Part shown: positions 1 through 6,046 of the stretch, piece by piece
Position numbering within the stretch: position 1 is the first letter of the stretch
Layout: each line of letters opens with the position of its first letter
Assembly: GCA_947484535.1 (NCBI GenBank)
Contig: CANKPO010000091.1
Span: forward strand, 1-6,056
Length of the DNA: 6,056 bases
Reading direction: 5' to 3'
Source of the DNA: Caulobacteraceae bacterium
GTDB lineage: Bacteria > Pseudomonadota > Alphaproteobacteria > Caulobacterales > Caulobacteraceae
Position numbers and translations under genes: made by a program
The notes under the pieces: generated by a model
What the model was told of the DNA's origin: nothing
The model's database searches: none
Seen by the model: only the letters and a program-made list of their open reading frames with translations

Positions 1-159
1 CAAGACCATATAGATCGGCTCAGCCTGACTGAAGCAGAAGATAAAGGCCACGACCAGAGCCGCAACGCAGATGATCAGGCGCTGGCGCAGCTCGATCAGA
101 TGCTCCATCAAGGGCGCGCGCGAGGCCTCGATATGGTCTTCGTCATGGGCCGCACTCAT
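1..159 (-). CDS. tatC: TatC, Sec-independent (twin-arginine) translocase subunit, N-terminal fragment cut by window edge
   Basis: TatC is the multispanning inner-membrane receptor that, with TatB, recognises twin-arginine signal peptides and starts export of folded proteins. Only the first 53 codons are present; the gene runs off the left edge. The cytoplasmic N-terminus carries the family signature HLIELRQRL at residues 20-28. By family knowledge its Glu (E23) and Arg (R25) match E. coli TatC E15 and R17, part of the signal-peptide binding site. A hydrophobic stretch at about residues 28-46 is the first membrane helix. The ATG at 159 overlaps the tatB stop as ATGA, a 4-bp overlap typical of translational coupling. 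Identity is secure from the motif plus the tatA-tatB-tatC order; the rest of the protein cannot be judged. Confidence 0.95.
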   Translation of the reverse strand, partial: MSAAHDEDHIEASRAPLMEHLIELRQRLIICVAALVVAFIFCFSQAEPIYMVL

Positions 160-539
160 GGCTTGGTGGCCTCGTGCTCTGCGGCGGGCTCGGATGCGAT
201 GGCGGGATGGAGTTGGACTTGGCTATCGGGGGCGGTCAGAGAGCGGTTGATCTCCTGCATGACCTCAGAGGCATCGACGCCCAGATCAGATGAGGCTTCA
301 GGCACGATGTCGGCAAAGCGGGCGTTACGCATAGCCTCGACCTCACGGCGCAGATCATCAAGCTCGGACTGGCGCGCCATGTCGTCGAAGCTGGCGCGAA
401 ATTCGCTGGCCATGCCGCGCAGACGGGCAATGAACTGCCCCAGCTTGCGCATCAACATCGGCAGGTCCTTGGGCCCGACCACGATCAGGGCCACCGCCGC
501 AATGACCATCAGTTCGGTGGCTCCGATCTCAGGTAACAT
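156..539 (-). CDS. tatB: TatB, Sec-independent translocase subunit
   Basis: TatB partners TatC in the twin-arginine signal-peptide receptor complex in the inner membrane. The 127-residue protein opens with a short membrane helix (about residues 5-21), then the hinge VVGPKDLP (20-27) that is diagnostic for TatB. An amphipathic helix follows (about 28-55), then a charged helical stretch (about 56-75) and a disordered acidic tail. The longer frame begins at a TTG at 542; I prefer the ATG at 539. Starting there gives the usual MLPEIG N-terminus, with a Shine-Dalgarno-like AGGGTGG at 552-546 placed 6 nt upstream. The gene lies 73 nt after tatA, a gap that holds a strong hairpin, and overlaps tatC by 4 bp. 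The conserved Glu of the TatB N-terminus is present (E9). Confidence 0.93.
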   Translation of the reverse strand: MLPEIGATELMVIAAVALIVVGPKDLPMLMRKLGQFIARLRGMASEFRASFDDMARQSELDDLRREVEAMRNARFADIVPEASSDLGVDASEVMQEINRSLTAPDSQVQLHPAIASEPAAEHEATKP

Positions 540-564
540 CAAATTCCACCCTGCATTGGCGCAT

Positions 565-592
565 GCTTCCGCAGCCTCGTGGCGGCAGAAGC
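565..592 (-). promoter_or_regulatory. Intercistronic RNA hairpin between tatA and tatB
   Basis: The sequence forms a 12-position stem around a 4-nt loop (ACGA in the minus-strand RNA). In RNA, ten positions are Watson-Crick pairs, one is a U-G wobble, and one is a C/U mismatch. It lies in the 73-nt tatA-tatB gap, about 20 nt after the tatA stop and 25 nt before the tatB start. No U-run follows, so it is not a standard intrinsic terminator. It could block 3'-to-5' decay of an upstream tatA message or cause partial attenuation, which would raise TatA over TatB. That role is inference; the stem itself is read directly from the sequence. Confidence 0.55.
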
Positions 593-612
593 CTTGAAGC
601 TAGATCCTAAGA

Positions 613-816
613 TCAGCCTTCTTTATCGGTCCGAGGCAAGGGTGCAGCAGGCGTATCGGCGGACTTGGGCGCGTCTTCACCCTTAAGGCCATCACGAAAA
701 GCGCGAATGCCCTTGGCTGCATCGCCCATCAGCGAGGACAGCTTACCGCCACCGCCAAACAGAACGGCGGCTACGCCAATAACGATCAACCAATGAACCC
801 AACTCATAGAACCCAT
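613..816 (-). CDS. tatA: TatA, pore-forming twin-arginine translocase subunit
   Basis: TatA oligomerises in the inner membrane and provides the translocation path for folded proteins recruited by TatBC. With the ATG at 816 the protein is 67 residues, normal for alphaproteobacterial TatA. A short membrane helix covers about residues 6-19. It is followed by the conserved FG hinge (F20-G21) in the unusual form FGGGGKL, then an amphipathic helix [16 protein letters not shown] (30-45) and a short charged tail. A GTG at 828 would add four residues, but it is embedded in the Shine-Dalgarno region: GAGG at 826-823 lies 6 nt before the ATG at 816, so the ATG is preferred. It is the first gene of the tatABC cluster, 147 nt downstream of pleD. 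The FG hinge and lack of a TatB-type GPKDLP motif separate it from TatB. Confidence 0.93.
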   Translation of the reverse strand: MGSMSWVHWLIVIGVAAVLFGGGGKLSSLMGDAAKGIRAFRDGLKGEDAPKSADTPAAPLPRTDKEG

Positions 817-822
817 GGTGCG

Positions 823-826
823 CCTC
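823..826 (-). promoter_or_regulatory. Shine-Dalgarno site deciding the tatA start
   Basis: GAGG on the minus strand lies 6 nt upstream of the ATG at 816. It overlaps the alternative GTG at 828-826, which argues against that GTG as the start. Confidence 0.5.
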
Positions 827-874
827 ACAAATTAGGGACCAAACCGGATGCCCCGGCTCTCTCTGCTAGGACCC

Positions 875-906
875 AATATAGGCCATAAGACGGCCCGTCG
901 CTACAA
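875..906 (-). promoter_or_regulatory. Weak candidate promoter for tatABC
   Basis: The 147-nt gap between the pleD stop and the tatA start (817-963) contains no gene. On the minus strand it has a TATATT -10-like hexamer at 880-875 and TTGTAG at 906-901. The 20-nt spacing is too long for a good promoter. An imperfect hairpin (900-919, six of seven pairs), an 11-bp inverted repeat (889-899) and a six-pair hairpin near tatA (843-859) lie around it. No clear pleD terminator with a U-run was found, so tatABC may have its own weak promoter, be read through from divK-pleD, or both. Confidence 0.2.
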
Positions 907-963
907 AAGGCGTTGTCGCAGGTACCAAGATCGGAAAAAGGGGTTATGCCGGCGCTTTAGGGC

Positions 964-2328
964 TCAGATAGAGCGCACAATGACCTGATTACGGCCGCCC
1001 GCCTTAGCCTCGTAAACCGCCTCATCGGCGCGCTTGAGCAAGGTTTCTGGCGTATCCATGTCGCCATCAGCGCAGGCAAGGCCGATAGAGACAGTCACGG
1101 CGAGGGCTTCTCCCTCTGATGCAAGGCTGAAGGTCGTCTCAGAGACACTTTTGCGAATGCGTTCAGCAATCCTTAGCGCGGCGTCGACATCGGTGCCCGG
1201 CATGACCACGATGAACTCCTCGCCACCATACCGGCAGGGCAAGTCAATCGCCCGAACATTGGACGCCAACAAGACCGAGAATTCGCGAAGCACCATGTCG
1301 CCAACATCATGTCCAAACCCGTCATTGATCTTCTTAAAGTGATCAATGTCGATCATCAGGATTGAGACAGGGTCACCACCCTTGATCGCCCGGGCCACGA
1401 GCGCGCTCAGTTGGGTCACCATATAGCGGCGATTATGCAGCCCGGTCAGTTGGTCGGTCACCGCCAACTCGAGTGACTGATCGAGGTTACTGCGCAACAG
1501 GTCCGTATAGCGCTTACGCTTAATCTGGGTGCGAGCCCGCAGGGTCAGCTCCTGTGGATCAATGGGACGGGCGAGAATGTCGTTCACGCCCAGCTCCATG
1601 GCCTTCACCAACCGGTCACGCTGATCCATATCCATGATCGCAAGGATCGGCATGAACCGGGTGGAGGACTCCGAGCGCACCATGGCGGCCAAGCGCAGGC
1701 CATCAAAGGTCGTCGCATCCATATTGATAATCATTAGGTCGATCGGACCACGCGCCGAGAGGAGCGCCTTATCGGCATCGCTTTCAACGATCGGCCGATG
1801 GTCCAAACCCAACTCTGACACCATCCGCTGGGCTTGCCGAGGATTGTCGTCCACGATCAAGATGCGGCCCCCAAAGCCTCCAAGCCGCGCAGACGTGCCT
1901 GCGATAACGCCCATACGGCGTCCAGACGCCTCCAACATGCGCAATCCATCAATGGCCAGTTTGAGGCGAACCAATCCCTTAAGACGCGCCATCAGCATCA
2001 CGTCATCGATGGGCTTGGTCATGAAATCATCAGCCCCAGCGTCAAGGCCGGCTAACAGATCATCGCGACCGTCGAGCGCTGTCACCAAGACCACTGGGAT
2101 ATGGCGGGTATCCGGATCTTCTTTCAGGCGGCGACAAATCTCATAGCCGCTCAAGCCCGGCATCATGACGTCAAGTAAAATAATATCCGGAAGTTGTGAC
2201 TTTGCTAACGCAATGCCTGAATGTCCATCAGACGCCATGAGCACTTCATAGTACTCCGCCGTCATCTTGGCTTCGAGCAGCCGAACGTTGGCGTCTATGT
2301 CATCAATAATGAGAATACGTGCGGACAT
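964..2328 (-). CDS. pleD: PleD-type diguanylate cyclase response regulator (REC-REC-GGDEF)
   Basis: PleD makes c-di-GMP from two GTP after phosphorylation-driven dimerisation. In Caulobacter it is phosphorylated by PleC and DivJ and promotes the swarmer-to-stalked transition. The 454-residue length equals the Caulobacter protein. REC1 (about 1-125) has the acidic pair D9/D10, the acceptor D53 in LLDVMMPG, and K105. REC2 (about 153-270) keeps D160/D161 but has N202 where the acceptor Asp should be, so it is an adaptor domain. The GGDEF domain (about 285-454) has the metal Asp D327 in IDIDHFKKIND, the signature GGEEF (368-372), and the inhibitory I-site RAID (R359, D362). R148 and R178, which by family knowledge contribute to product inhibition from REC2, are also present. 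It follows divK by 10 nt with only a weak Shine-Dalgarno, suggesting translational coupling. I expect an active, feedback-inhibited cyclase. Confidence 0.96.
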   Translation of the reverse strand: MSARILIIDDIDANVRLLEAKMTAEYYEVLMASDGHSGIALAKSQLPDIILLDVMMPGLSGYEICRRLKEDPDTRHIPVVLVTALDGRDDLLAGLDAGADDFMTKPIDDVMLMARLKGLVRLKLAIDGLRMLEASGRRMGVIAGTSARLGGFGGRILIVDDNPRQAQRMVSELGLDHRPIVESDADKALLSARGPIDLMIINMDATTFDGLRLAAMVRSESSTRFMPILAIMDMDQRDRLVKAMELGVNDILARPIDPQELTLRARTQIKRKRYTDLLRSNLDQSLELAVTDQLTGLHNRRYMVTQLSALVARAIKGGDPVSILMIDIDHFKKINDGFGHDVGDMVLREFSVLLASNVRAIDLPCRYGGEEFIVVMPGTDVDAALRIAERIRKSVSETTFSLASEGEALAVTVSIGLACADGDMDTPETLLKRADEAVYEAKAGGRNQVIVRSI

Positions 2329-2338
2329 ATTAAAATAC

Positions 2339-2704
2339 TTACTCTATCAAACGCCGAATCGTCTCCAAAAAATGCGCAACAGAGATGGGTTTCGAAATAT
2401 AGGCCTCGCATCCGCCCTCCCTGATCCTCTCCTCATCACCTTTCATGGCGAAGGCCGTGACGGCCACGACAGGGATATGGGCCAGGGCGTCGTCTTCTTT
2501 CAGCCACTTGGTGACCTCTAGTCCTGAAATTTCAGGCAGTTGGATATCCATCAATATGAGATCAGGGAGATGTTCGCGCGCCAGACCAAGCGCCTGCAAA
2601 CCTTCACGGGTCTGCAGGGTCTCATAACCCTGAGCATCGAGCAGATCATGAAACAGTTTCATGTTCAGCTCATTATCCTCGACGATGAGGACCTTTTTCG
2701 CCAT
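2339..2704 (-). CDS. divK: DivK, single-domain response regulator of cell division and polarity
   Basis: DivK is a stand-alone receiver that, in Caulobacter, is phosphorylated by DivJ and dephosphorylated by PleC. It acts through DivL and CckA to lower CtrA activity and localises to cell poles. The 121-residue protein is one receiver domain with the acidic pair E9/D10, the phosphoacceptor D53 in [11 protein letters not shown], the conserved Thr in [13 protein letters not shown] and the conserved Lys in YISKPIS. The block from D53 to the [11 protein letters not shown] region looks almost the same as Caulobacter DivK. The protein ends at RRLIE, a few residues shorter than the Caulobacter form as I recall it. 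The start ATG at 2704 has a modest GAGAA element just upstream. The gene is first in the divK-pleD operon, and the upstream region carries a CtrA-like box and a GANTC site, consistent with CtrA and CcrM/GcrA timing (inference). Confidence 0.96.
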   Translation of the reverse strand: MAKKVLIVEDNELNMKLFHDLLDAQGYETLQTREGLQALGLAREHLPDLILMDIQLPEISGLEVTKWLKEDDALAHIPVVAVTAFAMKGDEERIREGGCEAYISKPISVAHFLETIRRLIE

Positions 2705-2718
2705 CTTGTTCTCAACTC

Positions 2719-3477
2719 GTGGCCACGGGATCCGATCTTGAAGCGACTCGTCGTTCCCGTATCATCCTCCCTCTTCCCACAGATATCCTTAAGCCCGCGT
2801 TAGCCGAGAGAAGTCCGCTGTCCTCAAGCTCCCCCTTCAAACCCGCCCAAGACCTGGTTTCGGCCAAGGTTGCCCCTGATCGCCCGCTGGTCATCGTCGA
2901 TGTTGACGAGGTCTTGGCGTTATTTGTCGAAGGATTTGAACGGTTTGTTGGACAGCATGGCTATGAGATGCGGTTCGATAAGTTCGCGCTGTTTCAGAAC
3001 ATCTATCGCAAGGGCGATGACAACCATATCGACATGCTGGTCGGAAAAACCCTATTTGACGACTTTTTTCGGGATGGCAGCGACCATATGGACCCTACAC
3101 CAGGCGCGGCAGAGGCCCTCGCACACCTGTCGAATCGGGCTGATGTCGTCATCTTGACCAATGCGCCCGAGCACGGCCGAGATGAACGTGCGCGCTGGCT
3201 CAAGCGCCATGGCATGGACTATCCGTTAGTGATCAATTCCGGCCTCAAGGGTCCAGCCGCAGCCCATCTGGCCGCCCGAACCAACCGGCCAGCGGTCTTT
3301 ATCGACGACATGATCCCCAATCTCGATTCGGTCGCGACAGATGCGCCGAAGGTCGGCCGTTTCCAGATGGTTGCTGACCAGCGCCTTCGCCATATGGCCC
3401 CGAGCAAGCCTCACGCCCATGAACGGATCGACGATTGGGACCGCCTGCAGACCGCGCTCGAAATGGCGCTGTTCTAG
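2719..3477 (+). CDS. HAD-superfamily phosphatase-like hydrolase, start uncertain
   Basis: This is probably a cytoplasmic HAD-type phosphohydrolase; the substrate is unknown. Numbered from the GTG at 2719 (252 residues), motif I is DVDEV with nucleophile D61 and acid/base D63. Motif II is LTNAP with T147, motif III Lys is probably K177 in SGLKG, and motif IV is FIDDM with D196/D197. All catalytic positions therefore appear intact. The region between motifs I and II (about 67-130) would be the cap. The first 55 residues look non-coding: they use rare codons (TTA, AGA, AGT), are rich in Ser and Pro, resemble no known domain, and cover the CtrA-like box. The GTG lies only 14 bp from the divK start and has no Shine-Dalgarno. 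No ATG, GTG or TTG lies in frame between it and D61. A CTG at 2818 is preceded by GAGAGAAG (2806-2813) and would give 219 residues, so the true start may be there or at another non-standard codon. dinB begins 10 nt after the stop. Confidence 0.85.
   Translation: MATGSDLEATRRSRIILPLPTDILKPALAERSPLSSSSPFKPAQDLVSAKVAPDRPLVIVDVDEVLALFVEGFERFVGQHGYEMRFDKFALFQNIYRKGDDNHIDMLVGKTLFDDFFRDGSDHMDPTPGAAEALAHLSNRADVVILTNAPEHGRDERARWLKRHGMDYPLVINSGLKGPAAAHLAARTNRPAVFIDDMIPNLDSVATDAPKVGRFQMVADQRLRHMAPSKPHAHERIDDWDRLQTALEMALF
2789..2803. promoter_or_regulatory. Near-consensus CtrA binding box upstream of divK
   Basis: The plus strand reads TTAA, seven bases, then TTAG; the consensus CtrA box is TTAA-N7-TTAA(C), so seven of eight core bases match. 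It lies about 85 bp upstream of the divK start codon. It also sits inside the unlikely N-terminal part of the HAD reading frame. In Caulobacter divK is a CtrA target, so this is a plausible conserved operator. No strong -10 element could be matched to it, so its use as an activator site is inference. Confidence 0.4.
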
Positions 3478-3478
3478 G
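3476..3478 (+). promoter_or_regulatory. Shine-Dalgarno site deciding the dinB start
   Basis: AGG overlaps the TAG stop of the HAD gene and lies 9 nt before the GTG at 3488. It supports that GTG, and translational coupling to the upstream gene, over the far-upstream ATG at 3341. Confidence 0.45.
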
Positions 3479-3487
3479 CAGCATGTT

Positions 3488-4762
3488 GTGACTGTCCTAT
3501 GCCGCGATTGCCTGCATCTGGGACCACCGCCGACCAATCGTCGCTGCCTACGCTGCTCATCGCCGCGCCTGATCGCCCATCAACAGCTCGAATATCTGAC
3601 CATCGCACACATGGACTGCGACGCCTTCTATGCGGCCGTGGAAAAGCGCGATCGCCCGGAACTGCGCGACCGACCGGTCATTGTCGGCGGCGGCCATCGC
3701 GGCGTGGTCACGACCTGCTGCTATATTGCCCGCACCTTTGGCGTTCGCTCGGCCATGCCGATGTTCAAGGCCCTCGCCCTTTGCCCTCAAGCCGAGGTCA
3801 TCTTTCCCGACTTTGCCAAATATCGAACCGCCAGCGCGGCGATCTTTGCCAAGCTCGCCAAGCTGACACCGCTGGTTCAGCCCCTGTCTCTGGATGAGGC
3901 CTGGCTGGACCTGACTGGTGCAGAGCGGCTCAATGGCGGCTGTTCGGCGCTGGTGCTGGCACGGTTGCAGAACGAGATCGAGACCGAGGTCGGCCTGACC
4001 GTCTCCATCGGTCTGGCCCCCAACAAGTTTCTCGCCAAGATCGCCTCAGATCTCGATAAGCCGCGCGGCTTTGCGGTCATCGGACAGGCCGAGGCCGAAA
4101 GCTTTCTGGCACCCAAGCCCGTTGGTATCCTGCCCGGCGTGGGCCCGGCTCTCGTCAAGACGCTGGAAAAGGCAGGCCTTCGAACGGTCGGCGATCTGGC
4201 GCGGGCTGAACCACGCGATCTGGTCAAGCTTGGCGGAGCCTACGGTCTTCGCCTATCGCAACTGGCCAAGGGGCTCGATAGCCGCCCGGTCAATCCCGAT
4301 CAGGTCCGCAAGAGCGTCAGTGCCGAGACCACATTCGCGGTCGATCTGAGTCAAACCGATGCCCTCAGCGACCAGCTCTGGCCCCTGTGCGAAAAGGTCG
4401 CCCGACAGATGCGCGCTGCCGCCATCGCTGGTCGGGTAGCGACCCTCAAGCTTAAGACCGCTGACTTCAAGCTTGTGACCCGCAGGCGCACCCTCGCCGT
4501 CCCGTGCCAGACCGCCCGAACCCTGTTTGCGGCAGCGCGCGACCTCCTCGCCTCAGAGGCTCGGGGCCAGACCTATCGCCTGATTGGCGTGGGCCTTTCA
4601 GAGTTGGTCGACGCGACCGATGCCCCCAATGATCTGTTCGGAGCCGAGGAGGCAACGGCACGATCGAAGGAAAGGGTCATTGACGGGCTGAGAGCCAAGT
4701 TCGGTCAGGGGGCTGTGATCAGCGGCCGAGCGCTAAAAATGCGTCCCAAGAGCAAATCATAG
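3488..4762 (+). CDS. dinB: DNA polymerase IV (Y-family, DinB) with N-terminal zinc-ribbon-like segment
   Basis: DinB is an error-prone translesion DNA polymerase. With the GTG at 3488 it has 424 residues. The N-terminus has two CxxC pairs (C5/C8 and C20/C23, 11 residues apart) that could bind zinc; this is absent from E. coli DinB. The polymerase core begins at about residue 38. The first metal Asp is D43 in HMDCDAFYAAVE, the steric-gate residue is Y48, and the second catalytic pair is D136/E137 in LSLDEAWLD. A helix-hairpin-helix-type region follows (LPGVGPALVKTLEKAG), then the little-finger domain. NDLFG (381-385) resembles a beta-clamp binding motif, but lacks the leading Gln. The open frame extends back to an ATG at 3341, but that part overlaps the HAD gene and reads as nonsense, so it is rejected. 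The gene follows the HAD gene by 10 nt and is probably co-transcribed. I saw no SOS box with confidence. Confidence 0.94.
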   Translation: MTVLCRDCLHLGPPPTNRRCLRCSSPRLIAHQQLEYLTIAHMDCDAFYAAVEKRDRPELRDRPVIVGGGHRGVVTTCCYIARTFGVRSAMPMFKALALCPQAEVIFPDFAKYRTASAAIFAKLAKLTPLVQPLSLDEAWLDLTGAERLNGGCSALVLARLQNEIETEVGLTVSIGLAPNKFLAKIASDLDKPRGFAVIGQAEAESFLAPKPVGILPGVGPALVKTLEKAGLRTVGDLARAEPRDLVKLGGAYGLRLSQLAKGLDSRPVNPDQVRKSVSAETTFAVDLSQTDALSDQLWPLCEKVARQMRAAAIAGRVATLKLKTADFKLVTRRRTLAVPCQTARTLFAAARDLLASEARGQTYRLIGVGLSELVDATDAPNDLFGAEEATARSKERVIDGLRAKFGQGAVISGRALKMRPKSKS

Positions 4763-4783
4763 TCAGCTTTCTCAGTCTGAGGC

Positions 4784-4812
4784 TTGGGGGACGGACGATC
4801 CGGCGCTAAGCT
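4784..4812 (+). promoter_or_regulatory. Candidate promoter for the RidA-GDPD operon
   Basis: The 76-nt gap after dinB contains TTGGGGG (4784-4790), then 14 nt, then GCTAAGCT (4805-4812). This resembles the Caulobacter housekeeping consensus TTGACGS-N10-14-GCTANAWC, though with several mismatches. It would place a transcript start about 20 nt before the ATG at 4839. No convincing dinB terminator was found in the same gap, so read-through from dinB is also possible. Confidence 0.35.
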
Positions 4813-4838
4813 CATCTCCACAGTTTCGGGAGCCCGCC

Positions 4839-5297
4839 ATGTCCGCCATCGAAGAACGCCTCAACGCTCTTGGCATCACCTTGCCAACCCCTGTCGCGCC
4901 CATAGCCAACTACGCGCCCTTTATCCGAACCGGCAATCTGCTGTTCATCTCCGGTCAGGTCTCGGTGGATGAGAGCGGCGGGATCAAGGGCATTGTCGGC
5001 GATGATGTCGATGAGGCCACAGGCCAGCTTGCGGCAGGCCTATGCGGCATCAATCTGTTGGCCCAGATGAAGGCCGCGACCGGCGATCTGGACCGGGTCA
5101 TTCGGGTGGTCAAGCTCGGCGGTTTTGTTCAGGCCGGGCCGGACTTCTTCAACATCCCGCAAGTGATCAATGGCTGCTCGGACCTGATGGTCGCTGCTTT
5201 CGGCGATGAGGGTCGCCATGCGCGCTCAGCCGTCGGCGTCTTCAGCCTGCCAATGAACTTTGCGGTCGAGGTCGACGCCATCGTCGAAGTGGCATGA
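4839..5297 (+). CDS. RidA-family protein (YjgF/YER057c/UK114 superfamily)
   Basis: Archetypal RidA proteins are cytoplasmic trimers that hydrolyse reactive enamine/imine intermediates released by PLP enzymes. The 152-residue length and internal motifs point to the longer RidA-like branch rather than the roughly 130-residue archetype. Key features are FISGQVS (36-42), a central helix (about 58-82), and the C-terminal block ARSAVGV...LP...VEVDAIVEVA (128-152). That block holds R129 and E144, which match the substrate-binding Arg and the Glu of RidA; the Cys two residues after the Arg in E. coli RidA is Ala here. The exact substrate is therefore uncertain. The ATG at 4839 has GGGAG at 4828-4832, 6 nt upstream. 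The stop overlaps the next gene's start by ATGA, so the two are likely co-translated. Confidence 0.88.
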   Translation: MSAIEERLNALGITLPTPVAPIANYAPFIRTGNLLFISGQVSVDESGGIKGIVGDDVDEATGQLAAGLCGINLLAQMKAATGDLDRVIRVVKLGGFVQAGPDFFNIPQVINGCSDLMVAAFGDEGRHARSAVGVFSLPMNFAVEVDAIVEVA

Positions 5298-6046
5298 GCG
5301 CCCTGTTCGGCGATGCTTGGGACCTTCTAAAGGCACCGGCCGTCGCCCATCGCGGCCTGTGGTCGAAAACCGGCGCGCCGGAAAACTCGCTGGGTGCCTT
5401 TCAGGCCGCCTGTCAGGCGGGCTATGGCATTGAGCTTGATGTCCATCTGAGCGCCGATGGCGAGGCGGTGGTCTTTCACGACGACACCCTGCAACGGATC
5501 TGCGGGGTCGAAGGGCGGCTGCGCGACCATAAGGCCGAAGACCTCGGCAAGCTGGCCCTGTCCGGGACCGATGAGACCATCCCCACCCTCGCCGACGCCC
5601 TGACCCTGATTGGCCATCGCGCTCTGGTCCATATTGAGCTCAAGACCCCGTTCGGCGAGGTCGGGCCTCTGGAGCGCCGCGTGTCGGAGGTCCTGCTCGA
5701 TCATAATGGTCCGACCTGCATCATCGGGTTCAATCCCTATAGCCATGCCTGGTTCGCCCAGCACCATCCACAGATCCTGCGTGGGTTAGATTCCTATTCC
5801 TATAACGACGCCCATTCGAGCCATGTCGCGCCGGAACAGCGCCGCGCCTTTGCCGCGCTAGAGCATGTGTCCATCGCCAGGCCGCACTTCCTTGCCTTGG
5901 GCCTAGATATGCTGCCGAGCGCCAAAGCCGATGATTACCGCGCTAAGGGCATGCCCGTTCTGGCCTGGACCGTGCGCAAGCCCGACCAGTGGGAGCGGGT
6001 CAAGGATCACTGCGACAATATGATTTTCGAAGGCTTTGCGGCGTGA
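5294..6046 (+). CDS. Glycerophosphodiester phosphodiesterase, cytoplasmic type
   Basis: GDPD enzymes split glycerophosphodiesters from phospholipid turnover into sn-glycerol 3-phosphate and an alcohol. The 250-residue protein has the family's TIM-barrel motifs in order. HRG (19-21) carries a catalytic His. PENS (29-32) contributes E30 and N31. GIELDVHLSADG (45-56) supplies metal ligands E47 and D49 plus H51. VVFHDDTLQR (59-68) has the second catalytic His, H62. IELKT (114-118) gives E115 and K117, and LAWTV (223-227) lies near the C-terminus. No signal peptide or membrane segment is seen, so it should be cytoplasmic, like UgpQ rather than periplasmic GlpQ. The ATG at 5294 overlaps the RidA stop by 4 bp. 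The last 10 nt of the window after the stop hold nothing recognisable. Confidence 0.94.
   Translation: MSALFGDAWDLLKAPAVAHRGLWSKTGAPENSLGAFQAACQAGYGIELDVHLSADGEAVVFHDDTLQRICGVEGRLRDHKAEDLGKLALSGTDETIPTLADALTLIGHRALVHIELKTPFGEVGPLERRVSEVLLDHNGPTCIIGFNPYSHAWFAQHHPQILRGLDSYSYNDAHSSHVAPEQRRAFAALEHVSIARPHFLALGLDMLPSAKADDYRAKGMPVLAWTVRKPDQWERVKDHCDNMIFEGFAA

Noticed and set aside
100..597. 165-codon plus-strand open frame opposite tatB/tatC
   Set aside because: Antisense to secure tat genes, with Arg/Ser-rich composition typical of a shadow frame.
1596..1860. Loss of the acceptor Asp in the second PleD receiver domain (N202) as a sign of gene decay
   Set aside because: PleD proteins normally have a degenerate second receiver that acts as a dimerisation adaptor, so this is expected.
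1634..2146. 170-codon plus-strand open frame antisense to pleD
   Set aside because: It lies wholly opposite conserved pleD coding sequence, has no recognisable domain, and its composition is what GC-rich codon bias produces on the opposite strand.
3341..3487. Upstream extension of the dinB frame to an ATG, giving a 473-residue protein
   Set aside because: It overlaps the 3' end of the HAD gene, reads as low-quality Arg/Ser-rich sequence, and the GTG at 3488 has a suitable Shine-Dalgarno and gives a normal DinB N-terminus.
4767..4783. Short inverted repeat CTCAG-T-CTGAG after dinB as a terminator
   Set aside because: The one-base centre cannot form a usable RNA loop and no U-run follows.
5327..5767. 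146-codon minus-strand open frame opposite the GDPD gene
   Set aside because: The GDPD frame contains all catalytic motifs; the opposing frame has no motif, and is a shadow.
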